A DNA stretch of 64,000 nucleotides, from assembly GCF_008831285.2 (NCBI RefSeq), contig NC_045148.1:682001-746000 (forward strand). Reading direction: 5' to 3'. Positions 1-13,002 of this stretch are shown one piece after another; the stretch's first letter is position 1; every line of letters begins with the position of its first letter. The position numbers were made by a program, and so were the translations under genes. The notes beneath the pieces are model-generated. The model did no database searches. It saw only the letters and a program-made list of their open reading frames with translations, and was not told the origin of the DNA. Source of the DNA: Nymphaea colorata. Taxonomy: Eukaryota; Streptophyta; Magnoliopsida; Nymphaeales; Nymphaeaceae.

Positions 1-418
1 GTGTGTCTTGAAAGAAACTTGAACTCGGCTCAAGTTTGATTTCATTAGCTCGAGCTTGAGCTCGACTCAGCTCGAGTTCTTAAAACTCAAACTCAGCTTG
101 ATTTGGCTCAAACCGAAGATTGGCTTGAGCCTGCCAAGCATTTCATTAAAAAGTTATTTTTTTTTTAAATGAAGATGCGGCATATAGACTTGAATATAGA
201 ACCTCCCACATACCAGTCATGTGTATAACCATTTGAACAATTTACTTTTTTTGACAACTTTATAAGATGTATTCTATAGAAATTCAAGCTTTACCAAGTT
301 TAACCGAGCCGAGCCCACTTAACTCGAGCTCAACTCATTTAGGTGGTTGAGTTTGAGTCAAGTTTACCAAGCGAGTTCTAGTCATGCTTGAGTTACCTCA
401 ACTTGTTGAACAGCCCTA
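1..418. mobile_element. Right-hand part of a hAT-type MITE (left end outside window)
   Basis: The stretch is built from GAGCTCGAGCTTGAG-like sequence with an AT-rich middle and ends in ...AACAGCCCTA at 418. The same style of body and the same terminus (reading TAGGG from the other side) are seen in the complete element at 29754-30125. The left end lies outside the window, so terminal inverted repeats and target duplication cannot be tested here. It is non-coding and would need a transposase from elsewhere. Confidence 0.6.
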
Positions 419-2571
419 CTCATAAGAACTTACCCACATTGAAGCCGGTCGCAGTCAACCCAGACGCTCTCATTCCAACCTGGTAAAGCTTGACCTTGGC
501 TTACAAACTGGTAATTTCCTTTGTTGTCTTTAAGCTTAGACTTGCAATCTTGCTGCCAGCAAGTTGTAGCTTCCCCTGCCTCCAAACCAGTAACAGCCTA
601 ATTTCCTCAAACTTAAAACCAAACATAATAGTCATGATCAATGGTGAGTTTACCCAACCTCATTTTGTCGGAGCAAGGTAAGTATTCCATGCGGTGTTAT
701 TTTCGTTGCCTTGTGCGATAGAAGAGACAACGTATCGGGTGGAGATTTTCACTCATTCTATTAAGGCGAGGAACTATGACCAGGTAGGAATTATGTCCAG
801 CCAGGTTGCCGTACATAAAAATGTACATGTTAAAAGCATCTATGAATGCATGCACTTTGGCAAATACCCAATCAAAACTCGTTTTTGAAACAAGAAAAAC
901 AATGTTTCCTAAATTAACCCACCTATGGACCAAAAAACCCAATTTCTGAGAAGTTCTAAATTGTGCGAAACTACAGTGAGGGAATCCCTAAATCAAGAGA
1001 GGATACTCAGCTCATTTGTTAAGTACTCAGCACATTTGTGTAAATATAGATATTTTATCTTCAATTTTATATGTTATCTTCAATTTTATAATGATGTGGC
1101 ACGTGTGGGGGGGGGGGATAAAATGATGATTATCTTGCCCCAGTGGCGTGGTAAGCCCAATAAAATGTCAAATCATCTAATTCTAGTCAATCCAAGATTG
1201 GATTGGCTCAAACAAGAAGTTCAATCCATCTTGTACTCGACTAATTCAGACGAGCTTGCGTCAAATTTTATTATTTCTGAAATTTTCAGAAATTACTACA
1301 ATTTTGCAAAAGCAAAGTTTCCAAAACAACATGTTCAAAATTATATTTCAAAAAACAATTGGTCGTTGTAAAAGAAATGAGAAGGCTGCTGGAACCAATG
1401 CAACGTGTTGGATGATCGGCTCATTTCTCAAACCCACAAAATCCGGATCTCAAATATAATGTTCAAGCCCAAAAAAAAAGAAAAGAAAATCATCTGGGAG
1501 CAAATTCTGAGCATTCCAAAAATGCCTAGAATTCTCAAGTTGCAGCTTCAAGAAATCCGAATATTCAAAATCAAATATATTTTAGTTAGGAATCCTCCAT
1601 ATTGCAACTTTAAAAGCTAAAATCAAATTTTTAAAACTCATCAAACCAAATGGATTTCAAAATTATAGAGCCAAGTATTCAAATTAAATTTTCAAAAACA
1701 TTTAAGGGCAAAGCACAAGTGTTGCAATTCTTTAAAAATCACAAAATGTGGTTTCTAAGCAAGATTTCAATAAAAAACATTCCTATTTGAGGTCAAAAAC
1801 TGAAAAGAACTTTTATAAATTAATGAGATTTCATCAACTTAATCCACAGGATTTTCAAAATTCTACAAATTATTTTCAAACCAAAATTCCAAAATCTTGG
1901 TTAAAATCAAACCAAGCTCAAGAACTCTACATGAAGATGCGCTCTTGATTCCAAGAGAGGGCTTAAAAGCTGTCCAACATTCTACAAACCATCAGCACTA
2001 TGCAATCCAAGTAAAATATGAATGAAGAGATAAAAAAGTGAAGCCCGAACATTTAAATTGCTTTAATAAAGCATGCATCCACTCAGTACACAAGCACACA
2101 ATCCACTAACCATGTAGATCTAAGCAAACCAACTCAGAAATGCTACTATGACCAAGTCATATTGCAACGAAGACTTGAGACATTCTTTTGTATCCATACA
2201 TTTTGGTTTGTATGGGGTGAAATGGCCATTACGCGGATGATTTTTTCAACATTATGAGACTCGCTGAGCCAGAAAGTGATCCTATATGGACAATTGAGAA
2301 TTAGTTCCTCGTTAGTAATGAACAAGTCAAGATCCTAAAAGTAATTTGGAGACTCACTACGCTTCTAGAATAAGAAGGACACCAATACATTAAGCTAGAA
2401 AGGTCATAGCAAGGAGCCTTCTTACTATGTTGATCCAACCACCCTATTTGGCAACACCGTGAACAAGTACAAGAACTCAATGATGACTTGCCCGGCCGGT
2501 CTCATTTTCTTTTACAACAAGGGATAGAATATAAACATCTAAATTGTCCACCTCTTCAGAAAATGGGGGCA
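419..2571. other. Intergenic, no recognisable gene
   Basis: I see only short AT-rich frames without recognisable domains. There is an 11-nt G run at 1107-1117. The sequence between about 1,250 and 2,000 is A-rich and looks like a very old, unidentifiable repeat. Confidence 0.5.
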
Positions 2572-2579
2572 CATCAAAG

Positions 2580-2871
2580 TAGGGTTGGGCATTGTGCTGG
2601 GTATCCGGTGCCCAGCCTGAAAAAAACCAGCCCGAGTCAACCCGATAACATACAGGATCAGCCTGATGGAGCCCCATTCGGTCCAGCATGTTATTTAATA
2701 TTATTTTTATTTTAATAATGATATATATTTTATCATTAAAAATATATGCTATATTTAAAAAAATATTTTTTATTTTAATCAGGCTGGGCCTAGGCTCAGG
2801 TTTTGGGTGTCAGGCCAGCCCAAGCCCCACTCTTATCAGGCCAAGCCGAGCCAGCCCGATGCCCAGGCCTA
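2580..2871. mobile_element. hAT-type MITE with 8-bp target duplication
   Basis: The ends read TAGGGTTGGGCAT at the left and ATGCCCAGGCCTA at the right, which are inverted repeats matching at 11 of 13 positions. The flanks are CATCAAAG (2572-2579) and CATCAAAA (2872-2879), an 8-bp duplication with one mismatch, the size expected for hAT transposons. The 292-bp body has GC-rich arms around an AT-rich centre and no open frame. A related copy lies at 51627-51897. Confidence 0.8.
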
Positions 2872-2879
2872 CATCAAAA

Positions 2880-3600
2880 TCCACTCCCGAACAATAGTGA
2901 TGGCAACATTAGCTTCCCTTTGCAAGGAATTTTTCAGATTTTCAATCAGGGACATAGACTATGTCGAAGGATGTGCCTTCACCCTTCCATCTTTGTTATG
3001 CAAGCATGTGTGGTCGCAATCAAGTCATCTCCACAATTCTAACAAGAAGGTTCTCAACGTAGAGCATTATCAGCGAAAGAGAAAATATGTCGATGAAGGA
3101 AGCATTATATAGGATTTCTTTGATAGAAAAATCATCAAGTCAAGATACACCTACAACCCAAAAAGGGTTGCCTACCTCGGTGGCCATATTTTATAGTGCA
3201 ATACCATCCAAACATTGTCTCCGTCAGTCTTCACAACAACAAAGGCATATTCATAAGAGCAAATCTAAAGAGGTCAATGTGAAGTATGAGCTGGATACTC
3301 CTGAGTGGTTTAGAACATACATCCTAGCCCTACAATGATGGGGGCCATTTGATCACAGCTATCTTGTTGTTGGTTCTTCCATAGGTCCAGACTATGCCAA
3401 ATGATGGAGAGACATCCACCCATCTATTACTGTTAGTTTGGTGTTAGAGTCCAGCCCAAAACGTTGTCATCAATCGAGTCATCAAAACAATGCTGTCTCA
3501 TTTAATATTTGCAATATTAAATCAAATATTTTGTCCATCATCACTACATATCTATCATCATTTCATTTTTCAAAAAAACTTAACTCCTTGTCCTCTTTTC
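2880..3600. other. Unassigned spacer
   Basis: Short + strand frames occur, including one of about 100 codons that starts inside the neighbouring MITE. None contains a recognisable motif. It could be the eroded gag end of the Gypsy relic that follows, but I cannot show this. Confidence 0.35.
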
Positions 3601-6600
3601 TAACCAAGTGAACATCCAACTTATGCTGGAAAGTAGAAACCAAATAAAGAGAATAATAGTAATGGAATCTGAACCACAACTTCATATAAGAACAAAGTTG
3701 ATGAATCATCTTCGAGTTCCAACACAACTTCAAAAACTATTGAACCAGATCCAAAAAAATATAAAAGATTTTGCAAGTTTATCTAAAATTGAACAGGGAA
3801 CAAGAAGATAGATATGTTGTTATTGCCAAAAGTTTTCAACCCTCCTCCTGTAATTGGTAGAAATAAAAATCAGCTCTACAAATTTTACCAAGTGTCAGGT
3901 CATGACATTGAAAACTACTTGTACTAGAAAGTATAATTTAAGATGCGGTGGACCAAACGTTGATTAAAGTAACTCCAGGACAACAAAAGACAATCACTAA
4001 TCTCTTTCCAAAGCACTACAAGAAAATAGTGTCAATGGTTAGGTAAATTTCTGCCCAAGTTCTATCAAAACATGAGGTTATGATGACCCATAAAGAAAAG
4101 AGAGAATCCCTTGTGGATTTCTTTGAACTATTGGTCAAACAAAGATTGGGGGCGGCAAGACCCAAGCAGGGGCAGAGTTAGGATGTTTTCTCAGGGGCGG
4201 GCCAAACAGTCAAACCTCTAGATTCAAGTGGGGCCAAACTGAATCTAAATTCAAATAATACATGGTGCAACCAAAAAGTTTTTATTTTTTCAATGTAATT
4301 TTTTTTTCAATTGCCTAGGGTGCGGCCATGTTCCAGGCAGCCCCCCCCCTTTTTCCCTTCGCCCCTGGACCCAAGGAAATGTCTTCCACCAACTCCACTC
4401 CCAAGGTGGAGACACTATCGTTAGAGGAAGTATTCGACTTAGAACTCTTAGAAGTGCTTTTTAATTAGTCTGATTTTTCTAGTTAGTTGAAAACTGAAAA
4501 TTTCAGCCCCAAAGAGGAAATAAGCGGACAAATAGACTGGAACAAAAAAGTCCAATATTCTTCACTAACAAAGATCTCCCTAATGGGGGTGCCATGCACA
4601 ATTATGCTCTCCACATCATAATAAAGACACTAGGCACCACTATTACTCATATATTGGTCGGTGGTGGGGAAAGTTTGAATATTTGTCCATTATAGATGAC
4701 ACAAGCAATGGGAATATGAGAGTCAGATTATTCTCAACATCAATTATCATTCATGGATATGATGGATAGGGCCAACCTTTCCTAGTATGCATTGGTAAGT
4801 TGAAAGTAGACATCATATAAACCAAATTTAAAATTTTATTCCAAGTAGTCGATATAGAACCATTTTTTAATGTGTTATTTACTCGACCATGGATCCATTT
4901 GGCCAATGGAGTTCCATTAACTCTGCACCAATGCATCTGTTGGGCTAGAGGAATACAGATAATCATGACATACATAGAAAATTGTTATGAACAACATCCT
5001 CATCCAATGCTTCATGTACTTACATACGTCTTAGCATGCATGTCTACAAAGGGGATGAGCTATTCGAAAATTTCAGCAGGATATCTCTTTGTAAAACAAA
5101 CAAACAAATATGGGTGGTCAAGGGCAGCAGTTCCATTTCATATGAATCAACTTATGGGGATCATTCTCCATTGAAACAAGTTTTTTGAAATAAAAAAAAT
5201 TCAAGCTCCTCATATGCCAAGGGTATCAACCATTCACTGGCCTCGGTAAGAACGCAAATGAAAGTCTAGAATTGGTTATGATATCAGGACAAAGAGGCAT
5301 TTGTGCTTTGAGGTGTCACAACAATTAAGGAGCAGCAGTTGAAGAGTTCAATGTCACAACAATGAAGGAGCAGAAGAGGAAGAGTTCAAGGCGGTGTCAT
5401 TTGTCATGGGAACCACCATGCGTGGATGTTCACCGTTAGCCTAAAACTAGTCACTCAAGTCCTTTCACCTCTCTTGTTTCTTTTCCAAGAAAAATCATCG
5501 TACTCATTTGTTGACCCAGTGTCACATTTTGAAATATCATTGATATATAATTATAATAATTGTAATCAATGCAAATCTATTTTGATTTATGTTTTAATCA
5601 AAGTCTAACAATCCTATTTTGTCATAGAGGATGGCATCTGAAGATCAATAATTAAAGTCACTAGTCATTGAAGTTACTAGTAGAAGTGAATCTGTAACTC
5701 GTAGAAACAAAATGCTTGGATTACACTCAAACAGAAAAATAAGATCAACCATTGTTCTGGTTAATGATCCAATCGAGGTAATTAACATTGGCAGAATAGA
5801 CAATTTGAGGATACTTTAAATTGAAACCAAACTCTCTATAGAGAAAAAATGAAATTGGTCGAGTTCTTCACAAAACATCAAAAGGCTTTTGCATGGACCT
5901 ATGAGGACATGCTAAGACTTAATACCAAATTGGTCAAACATCATTTATCCTTAAAACCAGAATGAAAACTAATTGAGGAAAAGCTAAGAAAATTAGCCAT
6001 TTGGCTGAACGGGCAAATCAAGGAAGGTCTCCAAGACCCTTTTGAATGTTAGATTTGTCTGAACAATTGACTATCCCTTATGGTTATCAAACATCATAGT
6101 AGTCCCTAACAAAAAATGGTAAAATTCTTCTCTACATCGATTTCAAAGATCTGAACAAGGCCACTGCAAAGGATGATTATCCATTACCGGCTATTGATTT
6201 GTTGGTTGATAGTACAACGGGCCATGCAATGTTCTCTTTCATAGATGGATATTTTGGATATAACCACATTAAGTTGCCTGCTCAAGATCAATCCAAAACA
6301 TCTTTCACAACCCCTTGGGGTATCTTTTGCTACACAGTAATGTCTTCCGGTTTAAAAAATGCATGGAAACTTACCAACAAGCCATGACAGCCAAATTCCA
6401 TGATCAAATACATAAAATCATACATACTTATATTGATAATTGACTAATCAAGTCAAAGACAAAAGAGAATCACATCGACACTCTTTCTCAAGTATTTGAT
6501 AGATTTTTGTAACATTAACTCAGACTGAATCCATAAAAGTGCATGTTCAGAGTAGAATCTGGTAAGCTATTAGGGTTCACGGTCAACAAAAAGGGAGATC

Positions 6601-6990
6601 GAAATGAATCCAGCTAAAGCAAAACAATCATAAAAATGCTTCCACCTACCAATTTGAGATAGTTGTGTAGTTTGCGAAGCCAAATTCAAGCATTTAGAAG
6701 ATTTATCTCGAACATGGCTCTAAGATGTGAATCGCTTGATCAACTCTTGAGAAAAAGAGTTGTATTTGAATGAAGACCTAAATGCTAACTGCCCTAAAAA
6801 AAAATCAAGAAATACCTTTTCAATCCTCCGATGCTAAAACCCCTAGTTTTGGGAAAACCATTATTGTTTTACATTCTAGTCAACAATTCAGCCTACGATG
6901 GTTTTCTGGCACAATATTTGGAAAGATGCAAAATAGAGCATATAATCTACTATTTCAATATGACATTCGTACAATATGAGAAGCATTACT
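3600..6990 (+). pseudogene. Degenerate Tat/Ogre-like Gypsy gag-pro-RT relic
   Basis: Conceptual translation on the + strand, across several frames, gives pieces of a Ty3/Gypsy polyprotein in the correct order. At about 4.65-4.69 kb there is a protease-like stretch ending ESLNICP, but the catalytic Asp position reads Gly (VGGGES). At about 4.89 kb there is an RPWIH...LHQC segment, typical downstream of the protease in Tat/Athila-type elements. From 6.1 to 6.4 kb the RT core is clear (DFKDLNKA, DDYPLP, SFIDGYFGYN, KTSFTTPWG), followed at 6.4-6.7 kb by the YIDN region (active-site YVDD altered), the HID/LSQVFDRF stretch and the RT connection. Many frameshifts and stops make it a dead fossil. A younger repeat interrupts it near 4.2-4.4 kb. 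Confidence 0.8.
4165..4375 (+). repeat. Dispersed repeat inside the Gypsy relic
   Basis: Sequence around CAGGGGCGGGCC at about 4,191 continues with ACAGTCAAACCTCTAGAT, then AATTCAAAT and ATGG.GCAA. A closely similar stretch is at about 52,660-52,745, also on the + strand. It is non-coding and interrupts the gag/pro region of the older Gypsy relic. I take it for a SINE or other non-autonomous element, class unproven. Confidence 0.5.
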
Positions 6991-8380
6991 CTCATATGGA
7001 GAAGACATGTGTGAACACCTAGACTTTTCATAAGTTCAAATGGCCATTTTATTCTTGAACATGAAATTTACAAATGGATTTTCTATGACCAAATTTCAAG
7101 AACAATGGGTCATTTCTAAACCAAATAATCACTATTCACGCCAACATTGAACACCTAAACCCAGACCACCTAGGTCATCCAAGCTGAAAATTACCCTTGT
7201 ACCCCTACATCCCAGTATTGTGCTCATAAAGTAGGAATTTTTCATCAAATTTCTGAAAATTGTCTAACATTTGAGCAATTAAGTAATTTCTCAATTTTGC
7301 ATGACCCCAACAGTTGCTAGAGTTAACTCATTAAGGTTATCCTAGTCTGAAGCTAGCTCCCTTGTAGCTCAAAACAATTCTTCGAACTTAAAACTGCAAT
7401 ATTTAGCTCAACCAAGTCAAAACAAGCCTATGTTAATGGAGAAAAACTTTGATTTCACTAATTTTGAGTCACCCTGCCCAAATTTCAATCATATTCTAAC
7501 TTTCATATTTCTATTGGATCTTTCTTTTTCCTGTTTTCAAGGGCTTGAGCTGAATTTGAGCTTAACTCAAAAGATTGGCTAAACGCAAACTAGAACCATG
7601 ATTATCACGTATAAATCAAGTTTCCCTTAGTTTGGTTTGAGTTCATTCATTTCAATTTGAGTTTAATTTAGTTTTGAGTGCTTTCTCTCTCTTGTTTTGA
7701 GGAATTGAGCTAAATTTGAGCTCAACTTGGTAGAGAGATCTGAAACCAAGTTGGAATTATGTTTATCATGTGTAATTCAATACTTCCTTAGTTCAGTTTG
7801 AATTTATTCATTCTTTTTTGAGTTCAACTCAGTTATAAAAGCTGTGGAGCTCATTCTTAGTACTTGCTACACTTTGTTAATTGCTATGGAGTTTAATTTT
7901 TCAAAATTAAAGTGAATTTTTCTAATCTTTCAGCATGTCCATATAGGTAAGTAGCTTTTCCAAGTATCCTTTTCTCCACCTATCAAAATTTTAAAAATAG
8001 AAAATGATTTTTAGGGCCTTCTTTAATTTCCCTTTATAAATGTGCTGCATTCGACTTGGTGAAAATTTATTTTTGATTTTTTAAAGCAATCCGAGAATAC
8101 TTTTTAACAATATTTTAACTAGATCCTATTTAAGAACTTAGTCATTGGCTAATTTAATTAGACCGAGAAAATTCATCTAGAACTCTAAAAATACACATAA
8201 GGGCAAATGGTTATTTTCTTTTTTTGAGCTACATTCTTCTGCAGAAACATAGGGTTATAGGTCACGTACATATTGGTTTATGATTTCTTTTTATTCTAGA
8301 ACCTTAGTTTGAGCCAGTTTATTTGAATCCATTTAAATTAAAAATCATACAATCCATTTCAACCAAAAATCATACACAAG
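6991..8380. other. AT-rich spacer, no gene seen
   Basis: No frame longer than about 60 codons and no domain motif. Repeated AGCTCAA/TTGAGCT and GAATTTGAGCT words at 7,370-7,860 suggest an old repeat. Confidence 0.45.
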
Positions 8381-8399
8381 GGTATTTCAACCACCACCA

Positions 8400-9400
8400 A
8401 AATTGAAGACGTACCATCCACCTTCGATAGGCCAGCGATAAAATCCTAGACACATTTTGCGACGGACATTTCGACAAGGGCAATGAGTTCAATAGTCCTG
8501 CTTGCTCCTACCAATCCACCTTATCCTGCTGGCACATGAGTCAAATACACTCAAAGTGACATACATCACCCATCAACCTTAACTAAAAGTAAGAATGGGC
8601 AACCAAAGCATAAGTTCTATCCTACCTTAGATGTCTGGCCTACTTGGTGACATGCAACTCTTATATGGTACCCCTCAAATCCTCAATAGCTGGGACATAG
8701 GCCTATGTCCCATCCGCGTATAAGGCTCCATCTTGGAACTGAAAGCACTTTCACGTCCTTGCCTATGCACATTCTACCATCTATTTCATCACTAGGTTGG
8801 CAGAGATGGCCTGTTTAAAGTGTTCCAGAAGATTACTTGTTACATTGACAATCACAACCACATACTCTACCCGACTCAATGCATCTACAATAGCATTCGA
8901 CTTGTCAGTCTGATGCACAATAGTGCAGTCGAACTCGGCTAAAAAGTCCTGTCACCTAGGTTGCTTGGGTGACAGTCTTTTCTAAGAGGTGAAGTAATTG
9001 ATGCTACTTTGTTTGTCCTAATGATGCTAAACTTCCCCAACAGGTAATGCCACCAAAGATGAAGGCAGTGTATCACGACAGTCATCTCCTTCTCATGCAC
9101 TGAGTAATGTCGCTTGATGTCACTAAGCTTTTGGCTCTTGTAAGAAACAAGGTGACCACCTTACGAAAGTAATCCGGCAAGAGTTGTGTCTAAAGCATCT
9201 ATTTCTATCTTAAAAGGCTAGGTGAGATCAAGAGTCAGAGTACAAGTTCCTCAGCCAAAGCATTCTTCAACCAATTGAAGGCATCATCACAGCAGATCAT
9301 CTATTTTCATGAGCAATCCTTCTTGAACAAGTCTGTTAGGGGCAATGCCATCCGAGTATTTCTAGATAAATTTCTTTTAGTAGTTCACCAAGCCCAAAAA
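8400..9400 (-). pseudogene. Degenerate Gypsy RT-RNase H fragment (chromovirus-like)
   Basis: Read on the - strand, the segment near 8,860-8,960 gives FLAEFD, then a short linker and DALSRVEY, the end-of-RNase-H motif typical of plant Gypsy elements. Further right (about 9,000-9,350) are broken pieces consistent with the RNase H and RT connection regions, including a DDAFNWLK-like piece. Numerous stops and frameshifts are present. No LTR or integrase was found next to it, so this is a truncated relic. Confidence 0.7.
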
Positions 9401-9429
9401 TGACCATAGTTGTAACGCACATTCTTTTA

Positions 9430-12352
9430 ATTCAGGTTTGGATTGGAGCGAGTCCGGACCCGGACCCGAAGTCCAAGCGTGAAGGGGAGCCCGACGCTGG
9501 CTCTCTCTTCCTCTCCGTCTCTTCTCCCTTACCTTCCGCAGAACCTCCCTCTTCTTTGTTCTCTCATCTCTCACCATTTCTTGCAACAGAGAAGCAGGCA
9601 GCGACGACAGAGGTGGAGGGCGATGCTCGGGTAAGACCTCTTGAACCCTCTTTGTTTTCATCTTTCTTCTTTCCTCTTCTTTCTCGTTCTCCCTCCTTCG
9701 CTGCATTCTCGACCCTCTGCCCACACCCTTTCCCCCTCGCACGGCCTCCCCCTTGCCCAGCCTTCACTCTCTCGTGCTATCTCCCTCTTCCGCCACTCTC
9801 ACGCCATCTCACCCTCTCCGTCTGTCTCTCCTCTCTATTTGAACCCTCTCTGCCCATGTTCTCTCTCTCTTGCCACGTTTCCCCTCTCCTGCTCATGCAG
9901 TCTCTCTCCCTCACCCGAACCCTGGGTTTCTCCTCTCTCACTGTCTCCCTCACGTGTGCAGCCTCACTCCCATCCTCTCGTGCCCTCTTTCTCTCATTTG
10001 ACTTTTGCCTCCTCCCTCGTAGCTACTGGAGGTCCTACTCAAACGGCAGACCCTTCTTTTGACCTCTTTTTCACTAAATCTCACCCTATTTACGATTGTT
10101 TGATTGGATTTCAGCTTGGGGGACTGGTCTTCCTTCTCATAACAGCGACTTGAAGGCCTTGGTGGTGGCGGCATTGAAGGATTTTAGCTACTTGGAGACC
10201 ACTTGGACTCGTGAGGTGGCTGCCGGAAGCATTGCAGTAGTTTGGGCTCTTGAATTGGGGTGAGCAAGACCTAATCGAGCTTATATTGTTGAGTAATATT
10301 TATTAGAGCATGTATAATTATTGTTTAAGCATGCTAGACTCATGTTTTGATGTTTTGGATAGCTTTTTAGCGATGTTGCTATTTTGGGGGAAGTTTATGA
10401 CTATTTGTGAGAAGAACAAGAATCCATGTGTATATCTATCTCTTTAGCATGAGTTGTTGATTTTTGAAGCTATTGGAAAACATGGTAGAGGTTGGACGTG
10501 GTTGAGAAGATATAGGACTGTTACTACAACTTGCGGTTCATACTATTGTTGATGGGCATATTTCTTTGTTAGTTGGAGAAGAGCATGTAAATTGGGTGTA
10601 TTATTTGGGTAGGCACCTCAACTAAAGAAAGCTTTTGAGAAGTGTGTTAGTGATGGATTGATCGAAGCCTTTAGTTTAGATGTCTGGTCACAACCTCAAA
10701 GGATTGTAAAGTGGCCTATTGGAGGGTTTTGTGAGTCGATACTACTGGTCGACACCCTTTTGAGGTGATGACATGCCTTAATGATTATATTTTGCACTTG
10801 TATGAATTGTAAAGCGAAACGAGTATAGAACTTACCTTTTCATTGTATTTGCAGGTACACCGGACACGTCCAGTAGACCTTGAGTGACTAGGTTGAAGCT
10901 TGAGGAATTTTGGATATCTTGGCGATGTGTGACAGGTATGGTGGCATTCCAAGCAAATTCAGGCCTGGGGCCAACTAGAATGTGTGTTTTAAGGATCATT
11001 GGATCCTATGACCATGATGTAAATGAATGATTGTATACATGAGAATTGAATGTTCATGTGATAAGTTTTGTTTTGAAAATTACTACTTAATGGCATGTGC
11101 ATGCTAGAATTGATAACTGCTTAGGATAGATGAGGTGGGGTATCGAGTCGAGTGTCTCCTCGACCCCAAATGTGCATTAGAAAGCATCCTAGAATGATAA
11201 CTGCATAGGACAGCTACGAGCCAATCACGGATCGAGACTACTCTCTGTGGTTTGGCTAAGTTTTGAAAGATATGATTGATGTGATAAGTGATGTGAATGT
11301 TGTAATGTTTTGTATGTTTTGCCTTGAGCATGATACAAATGAATGGAATTGCAGGGTAGTTGTATCCGTATTGCTATGACGGCTAGCTAAGAATGTTAAT
11401 TATATATGTAGCCCTTGTGTGGAGGCATTTGGAGGTATGGGTGCACTCGTGGAGTGAACCAACCTCATGAGCTAGCTGGTCATCTTGTGATTGTGTTTTC
11501 ATAATGTTAAATAAGAAATAATAAGAGATGAGAGGCCAGTGGGTTGTGGCAATGTGTTTGGGAGACGTCCCGTTTTTGCCACTGGTCTCGCATGTTCGGA
11601 GCGCAAGTGGTGCAAGGCCGTAGGGTACTGTTGTGTGTTGTGCTTGGAGCGTTGGGCTCCTGTCTTCCCAAACTGGGTGTCCTAGAGAAGGCTGAGTATC
11701 TCTCCTTGGAATTCATACATCCATGGATAAGTGCTCTACCGCTACAGCGTGAATGAATCCATATCGATTCGGGCCACCACGTGGGTTGTCTCTCGACTGT
11801 AGGCCGCCCGCGGTGTGCACGTGCCTTTGTTTTGCACCCACAAGAACTGTCAATTCACTAAAGTTAATGTAAATGATAAAAATGAGAATGATATGTTATG
11901 CAGAGTTGTATGTTATTTATGATTAGTTCATACATGAGCCCCTACCTTAAAGTTTAGGGATTTTTCTAGCTTGTTACCATACTGTGAAGGCTAAGCCTTC
12001 AGTTATTTTTCTTTTTTCTAGTTTTGGCAGACCCGGGGCAGCGGGTTGAGCAGATGGCTTCACTCACATCTTACTGGAGAGGTTTTGGGTCGTTTGTAGT
12101 GCCGGCGCGTCGTGTTTTGGGTTATATTGATGGCTTGTTGTTGTTAGGCATCAATCGTATGGTTTGGAGCAATTTTTGGTCATATACATTGATGCAATTT
12201 TTGTATCAACTGAAATTGTTATATAAATGAAAGTTTGCCTCATTGTTTGAATTGGTTGGCTCATCTCATTTTGAAATGTTGTGTGGTCACACCTCAATGT
12301 TTTATGTTTAGAAAAAAAAAAATCTGAGGGTCAAAAGGGTTGGGGTGTGACA
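9430..12352. repeat. LTR-like block of a Gypsy element (boundary only on the right)
   Basis: The right edge ends GGTTGGGGTGTGACA at 12352; GGGGTGTGACA-type termini are typical of long LTRs in Tekay/Del-like Gypsy elements. The block contains a pyrimidine-rich leader-like region (9,480-10,050) and moderately GC-rich non-coding sequence, but no convincing gene. I could not find the matching TGTCACACCCC terminus on the left, so the extent is a guess and the element is probably truncated. Confidence 0.35.
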
Positions 12353-13002
12353 ATAGTTCAATAACATTGGTTGTTACTGGCCATGGCACTACTTCCTGCA
12401 CCTTGAGAGGGCAGATATACATGTTCCCTTTGAACAAAATGCCCAAGAAAAAGCACATGTTTTTGTGAAGACATGCACTTATGCCTCTTTCAATATTGCT
12501 TATGTTCTCTTTGTTTCTCGAAAACAAGCCAAAGTTGTTTACAACTTTTAGTGTAAGCCAAGTAACAAATACAGATCTGCCCACGTTCTAAATTGGCAAT
12601 TTAAGTCACCGATATATTAGATGGTAATCCAGTTTATACTGGTGCTTTCCCCACTAGTTACTTTTAGATTTTTTTTATGAAAAAACAAAAATACAGATTT
12701 ATACAATGGCAGAAAATTCCATAAATCGTAGATCATGCTCCCTACAACAACCAAGAGGAAGAAGCGTAACTTCACCAATAAAATAATCAACTTGAAGAAC
12801 CAAAGAAAAGGTAATCAAATTGCTTTAGAAATGACTAATTGATGGATATATGTAGCTACTCCACAACTAAGAAGGAATAGTGCCACCAAGCAAATCTTTG
12901 TAATTTTGGACTAATAGTGATTTTTCTTTTGAGCAAAACAGATAGGTTTTGTGAATCTGTTCTCAGTATGAATTTTTTGCCAATCAAATAAGGGTGAAAC
13001 TT
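12353..13002. other. Spacer between LTR-like block and pararetrovirus relic
   Basis: A - strand frame of about 96 codons (12294-12584) has no motif I can place. Nothing else is recognised. Confidence 0.4.

Noticed and set aside
9400-10153. Overlapping open frames of up to 220 codons on the + strand
   Set aside because: Composition is dominated by Ser, Pro, Leu and Phe from a C/T-rich tract, open in several frames at once, with no domain; more likely LTR or leader sequence.
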